A stretch of 64,000 bases of DNA from Agapetus fuscipes (lineage: Eukaryota; Arthropoda; Insecta; Trichoptera; Glossosomatidae). Positions 19,820-30,227 of this stretch are shown here, piece by piece. The stretch lies in assembly GCA_951799405.1 (NCBI GenBank), contig OX637356.1, forward strand, positions 12,361,229 to 12,425,228, read 5' to 3'. Each line of letters starts with the position of its first letter. Positions within the stretch are counted from its first letter, which is position 1. A program made the translations under genes and the position numbers. The notes beneath the pieces are model-generated. The model saw only the letters and a list, made by a program, of their open reading frames with translations, was not told the DNA's origin and ran no database searches.

Positions 19820-19895
19820 GTGAGTGATGAATGTCGAGGAGATGAAGGAAGTGTGCAAGGACAGAACAAAGTGGAGACTAATCTAGCGAGGTACT
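19820..19895 (+). mobile_element. LINE-B-related ORF end
   Basis: GAGGAGATGAAGGAAGTGTG then CAAGGACAGAACAAAGTGGA encode EEMKEVCKDRTKWRLI and then a stop, as in LINE-B. Confidence 0.65.
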
Positions 19896-20500
19896 AGCCA
19901 CACCTAGCGGAATGGCGGCAAGAGAAGTCCATTGTAAATTAGTATCTACTAATATTTTCCTTAAATCCAATCTCTTCTATTTTTCAACAGATAACAGATT
20001 CACCAAGTTATGACGAATATTTCATTTTAACCACTTTCAATTTGTAAACAAGTTCCATACAACATGTCCATAAATTGCAAGGAGTTGATATTTAAATAAA
20101 TACTTCTGCCCTGTCACTGATACAATCAAGCCGTTACGATAAATTCTTCGAATCTCTCTCTCTTTCTTCGAGAAGTATCGAATGATCTCGAACAAAAGAT
20201 GTTGGAGATTGATGCGTTGGGGAAAAGAAGCGGAAAGAAGTTTCCATTTATGGTCTGAGTGCTCGGAGTGATCTTACCATTTGGGGAAGAAAGGATACCT
20301 ATCTGGTTACTGCCTTGCCTTTTTTGAAAGAAAGAAAAACAAACATGTGAAACGGAGATTTACAAATTGATAATATCTGAGCCGTTCGCTTTTAAGTTTC
20401 TTTTGAAATAATCGGCAAATTTATTTTCACACAATTTTAGTTCATTGAATTTTAAATAACGTTTTTTTCAAACGTACTATAATAATAATAATTTTACGAT
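19896..20500. other. No gene recognised
   Basis: Mixed composition. No motif seen. Confidence 0.4.
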
Positions 20501-20504
20501 CATT

Positions 20505-20750
20505 TATTTGTTGAGCGCAGTTTCTGTGTGAATCATACCTGAAGAGCCCTCTGCGAAAGCGCCTATTCTCAAGCAAGATCCAATAGCTGTAAGACTGGTT
20601 GGACCCTTGGTGACCGGTATATGATTTTTTCAAGCGAACGAATAACACATTTGAAAATATAAATGGTATATTTTGTGTGCTCCGTCTGGATTCGAACCCA
20701 CGGCCTTCCATTTCGAATCCTAAGCGCTAACCACTATACTACGGAACAAA
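20505..20750 (-). mobile_element. SINE-2 with LINE-D-type tail
   Basis: The minus strand opens with a tRNA-like head (AGTATAGTGGTTAGCGCTTA; B-box GTGGGTTCGAATCCAG) and ends in the tail GAGGGCTCTTCAGGTATGAT. Confidence 0.8.
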
Positions 20751-20952
20751 AAATACTTATTTGTTTTGTAAACTTACAAACAAGAGTTCTTTCATTTTAA
20801 TGATTGTGATTTCCGATGACAAAATTGTATTCAGTATAATTTTCCGTACATTTTTTTTTATATTCAGTAGGTTTAGGAATATTTCAATCAGGTTTCCGTA
20901 CATATATTATGATCCTGGAAGAATTCCATTTACCTACCTGCAAACGGTGACA

Positions 20953-21462
20953 GGATAGAACAGCAAAGTGACAGAACAACACACCTGACCTAACGTCACA
21001 CGACCTTACATCACATGACAGAAAATAAAATGACGAAAATTACATGGCACTTCGCAATGACATAACAACACAGAAAATATATCACAATGACAAAACATCA
21101 TATGAAAAAACTCACATACCTAACACAGAACATACCATTAACAGCACATGAAAAAACAATGCGTACTATGCCGTCGCAATAATTATAAATGCATGTGTTC
21201 CATTTTCTATCGTGAGGTTTCTTTGGCCGTTTTTTGTATTTTTTGTTTTGCGTTATGTGATGTTTTGTCATGGGATTTTTTTCCTGATCCTTTTTCCGTT
21301 TTTTTATTTTCTGTTTTGCGTTGTGTGATGTTTTTTCATGTGTCGTTTATGGTATGTTCGATTTCCGGTATGTTTTTTGTCATTGTAGGTAATGCTTTGT
21401 CATGGTGATGTTTTTTCCTGTGACGCTATGTCATGTGTTGTTTGATCAGTGTGCCGTTCTAC
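20953..21462. mobile_element. FB foldback element B
   Basis: Left end GGATAGAACAGCAAAGTGAC, right end (inverted) GGTAGAACGGCACACTGATC. The arms are dense in CATGACA/ACAACAC-like units and their complements. The 86-codon frame at 21148-21408 lies across the right arm and has no domain. Confidence 0.7.
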
Positions 21463-21854
21463 CATAGAACCACGTTCCTACATACATGCAAGCTCAAGTT
21501 CCCGAAACTAATTATCCATCTTAGAGCGCTGGCATAGCGTCTCCCCATGAGGAGTTTGGTTTTGAGGAAACCACCATTTCATTAGCGCTTCCTCCGCCAG
21601 TCTTTCCCCAAGAGATGAAGCCTTTAGCAGTACCTACCTCAAGAAGAAAACTTTATATATCTACTCGACTATAGTGCTTATTAAAAGAAATATAAATTAA
21701 AACGATTGGCTTATATCATCGATCAATATTTTTACGATTCTTCGTGTTCAATTCAATAAAAACTTTGGTTGATTTCCACTCACCACACACAAGAGCTTAG
21801 TCTCTTTTGGGAGAGGAATAGCGTAAACACCATAAGTATTAGAATTAAGAAAAA
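21463..21854. other. No gene recognised
   Basis: A scrap at 21781-21802 (ACCACACACAAGAGCTTAGT) is shared, inverted, with 45968 and 63090 and is perhaps an old tRNA-SINE. Confidence 0.4.
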
Positions 21855-21950
21855 AAAATGGGGTAAGGCCGGCTTCCTTACTTGTAACAATAAATAGGGT
21901 TCACTCGCCACGTGCCAGGCTTTCGGGGATAATGTCAAAGATATAATAAA
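21855..21950 (+). mobile_element. SINE-1 body fragment
   Basis: GTAAGGCCGGCTTCCTTACT, GGTTCACTCGCCACGTGCCA. Confidence 0.65.
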
Positions 21951-21989
21951 ATATAGAATCTGTTGATTCACAAAGAAATACGTAAGTCA

Positions 21990-22140
21990 CTAAAGGTCCA
22001 TCCAGCCCTACAGCAATGGGGTCTTGCTTGAGAATTGGCGCTTTCTACAGCGACGACCAAGCTCGCAGAGGGTTCTTGAGGTGTGATACACACAAAAACA
22101 GCGCTCACCAAATAAATCATCCTAATATTATTATTAAACT
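21990..22140 (+). mobile_element. SINE-2 3' part, LINE-D-type tail
   Basis: AAAGGTCCATCCAGCCCTAC, GACGACCAAGCTCGCAGAGG, AACAGCGCTCACCAAATAAA, ending (ATT)n. Confidence 0.75.
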
Positions 22141-23285
22141 AATTTTTACTCGATTTTTTTCTTATTTTGTTTCTCTTTTGTTCTAGGTAAATGACGAGGT
22201 TTTTATGATTCGAGGGGGTCTATCACATAAGCTAAGTGAAATAATGTTTTTTTTTTATTTAGTCATTTTGAAAGTAATAAATTATATAAAATATTGTTGC
22301 ACCCAGATATATACAAACATCTTATTTGAACACATCAACATAGCTCTGTTGAATTATAAGGCTTTTAAATTTAAAATGTTATCTTTAGCTAATTTTTATA
22401 TTGTATTTTGCCATTTTTTTTTTCATTTCAAGACAGCTTTTAAATACATAGTTAAATGAACATTGTCATTTTTGTTTCTTGACTTTTATATTTGTATAAA
22501 TCTGTTATAAGTCAGGAACATAATAAAAATATACATTTAGCTTTATAAAACAAACAATAAATGAAAAAAAAATACACAAATATATTGGACAATTTTGTAA
22601 AGCGCTATAATTAAAAATCACCTCAAAGGCTCTTTACAACTATGTATATAAATTTAATGAACATGTAAAATAAAATGCAGTCTAAAAATTAAAACGTATG
22701 CACGTTTTGCCTCTATGGGATGCTTGCCCCTGCCTCATAGCATCGTTTATGAATAGAGATGAAAATTTTGGCAAGAACTCCCTGGCCCACGCTATGATAA
22801 ATCCCGAGTAACAATAAATGAATGGTTTGCTGGATTACCGCCCGTAGAATATATATTTTGATTCAGTAGGGTGGTGCATGCTTTCTGAATTATTCCGCAT
22901 CAGATCTGCTTTGATTGCAAGTGAGCCTTTTAGATACACTAGCCAAAACTTTGCGATAGAAAAAAAATTCAAAAGGCTTACATGCGCTTTGAGCAAGAAG
23001 TAATAAAATGTTGGTTTTCTTGTTTAGCAATAAAAAACAAAATATTTGTTTAGCAACCCGGCAGTGTAAAGTCAACTTTATACACCAATTAATGTGCGGA
23101 CCTCATTTGATAAGAAATATTTTATTTATTTATTGTAAAGACACCAACAGAACAAAGGAGTTGCACATACACAAAACACATAATACAAATACATAAGTAT
23201 CTCCAAAGCTCCAATAATAGGTATCTATCGCATAATATTATTTTAACAAGAATTAATTAGCTGGATTAGGTATTTATGAGTTGGA
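22141..23285. other. No gene recognised
   Basis: About 1.1 kb of AT-rich DNA with only short frames. I see no element here. Confidence 0.45.
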
Positions 23286-23420
23286 GTAGGTATATCCTCT
23301 AACCCGTCCCGCACGTATGTGTCAGAAGAATCCCCATCACGTGGACGCTCATTCAAAGCTATGTATTTTCAAGTGGCAGAAAACCTTTCCGTGATGTTAT
23401 ATGATGTCTTGATAATGATA
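23286..23420 (+). repeat. Dispersed repeat, pair with 24130-24264
   Basis: Shares ACGTATGTGTCAGAAG, GCTCATTCAAAGCTATGTAT and CTTTCCGTGATGTTATAT with 24130-24264. The second copy reads SFKAMYFKGAAGLSVMLY on the plus strand, so it may be an ORF relic of an unknown element. Confidence 0.7.
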
Positions 23421-24000
23421 ATAATAAATATATAGACAAATATTAGTCAATACCATATTGAATGCAAATTTTGATCAACGACACTTAAGTATTTACTAAG
23501 CAAGATAGTAAATTTTAATACGTGCTAAATTGAGATTATTCCTTAAATTGAAAAGCCAATTCTTCATGGCTTATTCTCGAGTCATTATAGAGATTCATCG
23601 TCATCATTAGCCTCGCTCGAACCGCGTCCGTCTGCCAGCATTTAGGCATGATTCACCGCGCAGCCTAAGCCATAGCTTAAGCCCGGCTTAGCAATAACAA
23701 GTGTTGCCTGAGCCGAACCATGCATGCCTTAATCCTATCTAGAGGCCGGCCAAGAAAACGCTGATACTGCAACTAATAAAGTGCAACGGATTATTGCACT
23801 CTTGTGTATGTGTATGTTGGTGCGTCGATATGCTTGCACTATGAGAAATGCTGTTGTAAATGTTTGTGTTTTTAAGTAATGATTTGTTGAACGTACTATT
23901 TAAAGCTGTAACGTATATAGTGAAACTAAAGACAGATAGTTCAAATGAATTCATGGCAATTTGAAGATATGTGATATTTAAAACCAGATGATTTTTTGTT
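23421..24000. other. No gene recognised
   Basis: A short self-complementary GC-richer patch (AAGCCATAGCTTAAGCCCGG) at 23666. Nothing else. Confidence 0.4.
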
Positions 24001-24083
24001 GACCACTTTCCTTGACTTACAGATTGGTATGCGGCTGACCACCCATGCTGTAGAAAATGGTTCACTTTGCCTACAGCATGATT
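24001..24083 (+). repeat. R element, 5' end only
   Basis: TTCCTTGACTTACAGATTGG through GTAGAAAATGGTTCACTTTG. 3'-truncated, which is unusual for a TPRT product and implies later deletion. Confidence 0.75.
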
Positions 24084-24129
24084 ATTATAGATGACCTTCA
24101 TACTGATCGCTACACAACTAAGCTGTACA

Positions 24130-24264
24130 TATGCTTAAACTCTCCTCATACCCGTCCCACATGTATGTGTCAGAAGGACCACGTGGAAGCTCATTCAAAG
24201 CTATGTATTTTAAAGGGGCAGCAGGCCTTTCCGTGATGTTATATTATGATATCTTGATAATGAT
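24130..24264 (+). repeat. Dispersed repeat, second copy
   Basis: See 23286-23420. About 845 bp downstream in the same orientation. Confidence 0.7.
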
Positions 24265-24309
24265 TGAAATCGCACGAGGAAATAAATCAAATCGTGAAGA
24301 ACAACATTG

Positions 24310-24610
24310 GACAGGCCCGTAGTCCAGTGTCAACACTTCGGACTCGTAAATGGAAGGTTGCGGATTCGGATCCCGGCGGAGCACAAAAAAATATACCATT
24401 TATATTTCGAATGTGCTCTTTGCTGAGTTGAAAAATTCATACACCTTTACTAAAGACCGGTCACTGAAAGGTCCATCCAACCATACAACAACTGGGTCTT
24501 GCTTGAGAACTTTCTACAGCGACGACCAAGCTCGCAGAGGGCTCTTGAGGTGTGATACACACAAAAACAGCGCTCACCAAATAAATCATCCTAATATTAT
24601 TATTATTATT
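24310..24610 (+). mobile_element. SINE-2, full length, LINE-D-type tail
   Basis: The head CCCGTAGTCCAGTGTCAACA and B-box-like GCGGATTCGGATCCCGG, body CTGAGTTGAAAAATTCATAC, tail GAGGGCTCTTGAGGTGTGAT with CACACAAAAACAGCGCTCAC and (ATT)n end. Confidence 0.85.
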
Positions 24611-25350
24611 GTGTTTTATTTCTACATTATCAATTTTAGATAAATCTTCTCAATGCTAGTACACAAACCCTTCAAATTTTAAATACATTTCTTCTTTTTT
24701 TTTTCAAACATTTTTCACCCTTGTGTATTTATTTATCCCTACTCGGATTTCACCCTACATCGGTAATGACTTATTGAAAGTGTACCATTTTTATACATCC
24801 ATACATCCAACACAACGCGCAAAAGATCTCCGAAAAGTGTCATGAAAAATCACAGCTTATGCATGCTGTTCATTTAAGTGAAAATACCGATACGGCTCCG
24901 CTATATTTTCGCAACACTGCAAAAGCTTTTGACTCTAAAACTTTTCCCGGCGAAGCCTTTTGAGTATTTTACTCTGTATATACCGGGGCTGCATTATTCT
25001 TGTCCCAGTTGATGGATGTGTGAGGGGGCTGGAAAACCGGAAGTTTCCGAAAGGGGAAGAGGAAGGAAGTCGGAGGCGCGAGCGTCGCATAATTTGTTTT
25101 GGCGCTATAAAGATTTTTTTTTTTGCAACCCACTTTATGTGTCTATTTTTTTATATATTTTTTTTCGAGAGGGTTGAAAGTTTCATACGCAGTGTAAAAC
25201 TTGGGAAAACGCCAAGTGTAATGTGTAAAATATTACGTTTTTTTTTTACTGAAAAATGTTTTCTTTGCGTTTTTTTTTCTATGAAATATTTAAGCATAAT
25301 ATGTGTACTGTACTACCACTCTTTACATGACTGTTTAAAGGCATTTTTAA
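24611..25350. other. No gene recognised
   Basis: A 136-codon frame at 24960-25370 runs into the R tail at its end and has many Phe/Cys/Ile residues from T-rich DNA. I do not believe it codes. Confidence 0.45.
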
Positions 25351-25351
25351 T

Positions 25352-25537
25352 CCCATCTAATCTAATCTAACTTGCAAAGATATGTACCATTCGGGATTCA
25401 CATTATATGCATTCTCACAGGCAGACACGTATAAGTTCGCGCTTGCATATGCCGCATGTGAACCTACAATATAAAACCCAATCGCATATGAACATAAGCC
25501 CTGCAACTCATGCCGACCTTTCCTTAAACAGGAGTGA
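25352..25537 (-). repeat. R element, first of a tandem pair
   Basis: Inverted tail TCTAATCTAATCTAACTTGC through CTTAAACAGGAGTGACATTC, where the next copy's tail begins at once. Confidence 0.85.
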
Positions 25538-25771
25538 CATTCTAATCTAATCTAAGTTGCAAAGATATGTTACATTGAAGATTCACATTACATGCATTCC
25601 CACAACCAGACACGTACAATGTCGCGCTTGCACATGCCTCATGTGAACCTACAACATAAAAACCAAATCTCTAATGGACATACACCCTGCAACTCTTGCC
25701 GTCCTTCCCTGTAACAGGGGTAACATTGGCAAAGTGAACCATTTTTTACAGCATGGGTGGTCAGCCTCATG
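25538..25771 (-). repeat. R element, second of a tandem pair
   Basis: TCTAATCTAATCTAAGTTGC through GGGTGGTCAGCCTCATGATT. Head-to-tail with the previous copy. Confidence 0.85.
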
Positions 25772-26075
25772 ATTGATATAAATGAATTATGTAGCTCACA
25801 CAACGCCTTTATTTCAGCCATATATTTTTAAAACTGTCGTTTACCATGCGCAGCATTTTGTGATTTTTTTTTTCAAAATTTAACTAGTAACACGTGCTTA
25901 ACACGTTTATACATTTCTCTGGACAACTTTTCATAAAAAAATCTTTTAAATTCCTGAGAAAACTTGATGTATAGAAACAAACTGCTTTGCTTACGTATTC
26001 CGTTCCCTCTCAAAAAAACGCTTTTTGACCTCTCTTGATATATTTTCTAGGTAAAACATTTATATTTGTTTGTGC
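25772..26075. other. No gene recognised
   Basis: AT-rich spacer. Confidence 0.4.
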
Positions 26076-26077
26076 TC

Positions 26078-26305
26078 CTTGACTGACTTGGTATGAGGCT
26101 GACCACCCGTGCTGTAAAAATCGGTTAACTTTTGCCAATGCCACCCCGGTTCAGGGAACGGCGGCAGGAGTTGCAAGGTTTATGTTCATGTGAGGTTTTT
26201 TTTTACTTGTATGCACACATGCAGAATGTGTAGGCGCGAACCTACATGTGCCTGTCTGTAGGCATGCATTTCATATGAGCCTTTTAAATGTTAACATAGA
26301 TTATA
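26078..26305 (+). repeat. R element, GGCGGCAGGAGTTGC subfamily
   Basis: CTCCTTGACTGACTTGGTAT, GTTCAGGGAACGGCGGCAGG, CTGTCTGTAGGCATGCATTT. Closest relatives are at 34021 (inverted) and 63812. Confidence 0.85.
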
Positions 26306-26507
26306 GAACTTGTAAATTAACGGAAACATTCAGAAACCTTCATTTGAGATTATAAGAAATTTTTCGAACAATATAAAATTAATGTATATCAAGAACACTA
26401 TATGCACCATTAACTTTGAAGACTTTTCTTAAGTAAGAACGTCTTAGAAAATTATTTATGCACAAAATAATAGACTACAAGCAAATTAATTATAAAGGCA
26501 TTGTAGC

Positions 26508-26632
26508 AGTGCTATTCACAAAACATTTTACCTACAGCTGATCTAAGGATCATCGATTGTTGTTTGGAAAATTCCCTGTAGGCTGCGGATGAGCCATGGC
26601 TTTGTTGTTTGAGAATAACACCGCAAGAGTCC
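26508..26632 (+). repeat. Dispersed repeat, second copy
   Basis: Pairs with 10908-11030 (GTAGGCTGCGGATGAGCC). Confidence 0.7.
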
Positions 26633-27049
26633 ACTAATGAAAAAGCTTTTTCCTTATATTATTTCACTTGCTTTGCGTTCTAGAGAGGCAAAACTTGCCT
26701 TGCTCTCTGCAATCATTTATTATGGAAAAGTTTGAGCAACTTTGAGCGTTAATTAGGTAAACACCCTGAAGGCTGTTGCTCCATGCAAGATGCAAGCGCT
26801 TCCCAAGTTTTTCCAACTCGTAAATCAATTATGAAAATTGCAGATGTGATCCGGGCAGCAACTTTGAAAAATTGTTGTAGTTTCTTTTATAAGTTTGTAT
26901 GTCATTTGCTATTCTTATGTGTCCCATATCAACAAGTTAACAACTAATATCAACAATATAAATATACACATCTGGTATACTGTCTTTTCGTAATTTGCAA
27001 ATACATTTGAAGTGAATATTCACTGTTTTCATATTTTACCAAGCCATTG
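26633..27049. other. No gene recognised
   Basis: Nothing supportable. Confidence 0.4.
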
Positions 27050-27125
27050 AATTCAGATTCTTATAATCGAATTTAGGTTAGGTTAGGTTAGGCAATTGAA
27101 TTCAGATTCTCATAATCGAATTTAG
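27050..27125. repeat. (TTAGG)4 inside a 48-bp tandem duplication
   Basis: AATTCAGATTCTTATAATCG and AATTCAGATTCTCATAATCG flank four TTAGG units at 27073-27092, with a single TTAGG after the second copy. TTAGG is the common insect telomere unit. Confidence 0.85.
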
Positions 27126-27199
27126 GTTAGATTTATGGTCGTTAGACATATTAATTGTGAAATAACGTAAAATAATAATATAAAATTTATACGAACCGT

Positions 27200-27290
27200 A
27201 GTTGGACAGTTTCAGTGTTCTCGACGTTTCGTTGGCGTTGGAAGCAACGAAACGTCGATAACACTGAAACTCTCCAACTAAGGTTTCGTA
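27200..27290. repeat. Palindrome, 30+ bp arms
   Basis: AGTTGGACAGTTTCAGTGTT and CTCGACGTTTCGTTG pair with CAACGAAACGTCG and AACACTGAAACTCTCCAACT around GCGTTGGAAG. It carries GAAACGUC but no CUGANGA, so it is only a partial match to the hammerhead pattern. Confidence 0.85.
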
Positions 27291-27309
27291 TAAATATTCG
27301 TTTATTTAT

Positions 27310-28190
27310 TTTATTGCAAGATTTTTATTTGTCCCTAAAAAATTGTGAACATGTTACTAACTGGTTTCATCAGTGTGAATTTAAATAGGGCACAAATTAC
27401 CATGCACGGTAAATGACAATCTCTACCCAAATGTGTGGTGGAGATGATAGCGTCGTGAGAGCTACATAAGCAAGATACTCGTACTCTATTGATTTTTGTA
27501 AAAAAAACTGTTTTATTTTTTAACTTTCTCATATAAATTACGTTTTCCTCTTTTTGTTAGTTTCATTATTTCTGTTTTTCTGTCTATTTTTAATCAATCA
27601 TTTGTTACTCAATTTTTTTTTCGTTTTTCCTATCAAAATAATATTTTTTTCAAATCATCGCTTGTTTTAAAAATAGAACAGTTTAAATAGCAAAAATGCT
27701 TTCCATTATTGCTTTTCAAAAAACAAAAAACTTGTCAAAGCGTTTATTTCAACGGGTAAAAAGCTCAAAAAAGTATATTTATCAATAAAGAGTAGGTATT
27801 GTAGTCAATTTCCCGAAGAATCTCACCGAGTTTTCTCAAATAAAAGTCCAAAAGCGAACAAAACTTTTAGGTCTTCGTTTAGCAAATATTAATTTCCGAC
27901 CCAATAACTAGAATACCTTCAAAATTATAATAACTTTCAGGAAAACGGGGTCTTCAACCCTCCGAAAATTAATTATTTTGAGAAATAAATTTACAACATC
28001 AATTTTTATTTCATGTTCCTGTAGATAATTTGATAGCAGGTTGTTTTCCCATTCACTGAAACTTTGTTGTTTCAGGCTTTTATGGGAAATATTTTTGTAA
28101 GCAAAAACAACAAAGTACTTGAGACGTAAAATATTGAAACACATAATAAAAACAAAATTATGAATAATTGTAATGTAAACAGAAGTATTG
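27310..28190. other. No gene recognised
   Basis: AT-rich. The 65- and 78-codon minus frames show no domain. Confidence 0.4.
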
Positions 28191-28244
28191 AAGGATAAAA
28201 GAAAAACAGCTTTGTTTTCGATTACTTGAGTATATGTATTTTAT

Positions 28245-28288
28245 ACCACAACCGGTTTCGCAAACATCCGTTTGCATAGTCAGTTGGT
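28245..28288 (-). ncRNA. Decayed hammerhead-like copy, other arm
   Basis: The minus strand has CTGACTA in place of CTGACGA (the invariant G is lost), the same stem II hairpin, GAAAC, and GTT as cleavage triplet. Stem I has one mismatch. Probably inactive. Confidence 0.5.
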
Positions 28289-28358
28289 TAAATTAATACT
28301 AAATGTCTTATGACACCCTCTAAGATGATTCCGTTCTAAGCCATTTAGAATTAATCTA

Positions 28359-28402
28359 ACCACCTGACGATGCAAACGGATGTTTGCGAAACTGGTCGTG
28401 GT
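28359..28402 (+). ncRNA. Candidate type I hammerhead ribozyme
   Basis: ACCAC (stem I), CTGACGA (the CUGANGA core), T, the stem II hairpin GCAAAC-GGAT-GTTTGC, GAAA, C-TG-G (minimal stem III), GTC (the standard cleavage triplet, 28395-28397), then GTGGT (stem I partner). All invariant core bases are present. One extra U sits between the core and stem II, and stem III has only two pairs counting A-U. Cleavage is expected after 28397 if active. Confidence 0.6.
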
Positions 28403-28632
28403 ATAAAATAAATATACTCAAGTAATCGAAAACAAAACTGTTTTTCTTTTATCCTTAATGATGAACGATTACAAAGTTAATGCCTCTACAATCAATAAAG
28501 AAGTTTTGAATATTATAAAAGTAAAAATAACATGTATCTACACATTTTTTTATGATAAAGCAAAGACAAAAATAAGTTAGTTCAGATGGTGTAGACATGT
28601 TTTATTTCCGCCATGTTTTATTAAAAATTGGT

Positions 28633-28760
28633 TTTTATGTTGTAGGTTCACATGAGGCATGTGCAAGCGCGAACTTGTACGTGTCTGGTTGTGAGAATGC
28701 ATGTAATGTGAATCTCCAATGTAACATATCTTTGCAACTTAGATTAGATTAGATTAGATT
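28633..28760 (+). repeat. R element, 5'-truncated
   Basis: TTTATGTTGTAGGTTCACAT through TTGCAACTTAGATTAGATTA, with the GATTA tail repeats. Confidence 0.85.
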
Positions 28761-28775
28761 TTATTCCGTCCTATC

Positions 28776-29330
28776 TTCCGGTTCGTATTTCAATGGTAAC
28801 AATTCGGACTCGTAAATGGAAGGTTGTGGATTCGAATCCCTGCGGAGCACAAAAAAATACCATTTATATTTTCAAATTTACTCTTCGCTGGGTTGAAAAA
28901 TTCATAAACCTTACCAAAGACCGGTCTTCAAAAACGTCCATCCAGCTTTAGAGTAACTGGGTCTTGCTTGAGTATTGATGCTTTGTAGCGATAACCAAGC
29001 TCGTAAAAAGTCCGATCGATGGCTCAGTTGATAGAATGCTTGGATTTCATGCCAAAAGCAATGGTTCAATCCCCTCCGAGGGTGTTAGAAATGGTTTCCC
29101 GTTTCGGTAGGTATATATTTCAAACCCAAATTAAATACCAGCACGGTGTACTCAGCCTTTACAAGACATGAGTACCCACTCCCCCGGGAGCTGTATACCC
29201 CCACTTCAACTGAAAGTACCACCCTCACCCGTAAAAATAAATAGGTCCTGAATCGCCACATGCGACGCCTTCGGATATAAAGCAGGCAAGAAGTTACACT
29301 ATATGTATAGCTCAGTTGCGTTATCTTCGA
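28776..29330 (+). mobile_element. Composite SINE-2/SINE-1 dimer
   Basis: A SINE-2 unit (GGACTCGTAAATGGAAGGTT, TTCGAATCCCTGCGGAGCAC, ACTGGGTCTTGCTTGAGTAT) runs through AACCAAGCTCGTAAAAAG. It passes straight into a SINE-1 head (GATCGATGGCTCAGTTGATA, B-box GGTTCAATCCCCTCC) and a complete SINE-1 body ending GTATAGCTCAGTTGCGTTAT. The same junction recurs at 62038. Confidence 0.8.
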
Positions 29331-29554
29331 ATAGATACGGTAAGATCTATGGACGGCCGTCGATACTTTCACTCCAAGAGTGTAAATATTGATAAAGCCA
29401 TCCATATTCCAGCTCATTCCAAACACACACTAATTCTACCATCAACTTTGTGCCAAGTTTTCCTTTGCGAAATGATATTTCTCCATACGTGCGCTCTGTG
29501 ATATCAAAGCCTTACAAGATGTTCATATAACAAGCTTAGGGAGCAGTACCCCTT

Positions 29555-29640
29555 AAAACATAAATTTTGCGTTTGCCTAAAAAATATGGAAACTTAAACG
29601 CTCTGTAGAGGCACTGCTTGCTTTTTAGTAGGAGATAGAA
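29555..29640. repeat. SPE short palindromic element, half
   Basis: TTTTGCGTTTGCCTAAAAAA, ATATGGAAACTTAAACGCTC, TGTAGAGGCACTGCTTGC. The right arm is lost. Confidence 0.5.
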
Positions 29641-29920
29641 TAGAGTTTAAAACAGGTTTATGTTCTGATTGCAGGTGCGGCAAGTAGACTCGCTGCAATT
29701 ACTATCTCGAGTGCACAGACTTAACTAAAACTTGAGAAACTTAAAGGGGAAAAGTGTCTTGAAACTCGACTAGACTAAATCCCATCGTACCTTAGCCTTC
29801 GCGTATTACCTGCACAATTTGAGCTCACACCTGACACTATTCCCAACACCTTAGTTTGTTTGACACGATAGGAAATTGTATGATAATTGTGGCGTGCTAA
29901 CAAATTCAAGTGTGATTGAT
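29641..29920. other. No gene recognised
   Basis: Nothing supportable. Confidence 0.4.
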
Positions 29921-30151
29921 CGTCCTCCCGGGGCTTATCCACCATTTGATTCAAAGATGACCTTTCAATGAAATTGTCTTAAGAATCACATTCTAAATAA
30001 TCTGAGCCAAGAGAAAAACGTAAAAAACGATAGTGTAAGAGTTTTTTTTTTAAATTAAAGTCAGAAGACACAATGGTCCAGTACACATACAAACATTGCT
30101 CATGTGAAATTAACTCTCATGGATATTAGACAAGCAAGCACTAAGAGGACG
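29921..30151. mobile_element. MITE-U copy
   Basis: CGTCCTCCCGGGGCTTATCC at the left (eroded), GCAAGCACTAAGAGGACG at the right. Confidence 0.7.
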
Positions 30152-30227
30152 GATTGACTGCTCTTGGAGTTTTGGATAAACGAGCAATGATAAAGGTCAG
30201 TTCAATCAACAATTGGGTGTTTTTATT

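Larger units (their letters stand above)
28191..28457. mobile_element. Palindromic element bearing two inverted hammerhead-like copies
   Basis: Arms of nearly 100 bp: left AAGGATAAAAGAAAAACAGC, right (inverted) AAGGATAAAAGAAAAACAGT. Inside each arm is a GCAAACGGATGTTTGC hairpin beside GAAAC. The spacer (about 70 bp) has no ORF. Possibly a remnant of a Penelope-like or retrozyme-like element; the class is inferred. Confidence 0.75.

Noticed and set aside
24960..25370. 136-codon ORF as a host gene
   Set aside because: Mostly T-rich low-complexity residues, ends inside an R tail.
27200..27290. Hammerhead ribozyme
   Set aside because: It has GAAAC and GUC but no CUGANGA upstream; a plain palindrome explains it.
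29085..29426. 113-codon minus-strand ORF
   Set aside because: Lies wholly in a SINE-1 copy read in reverse.
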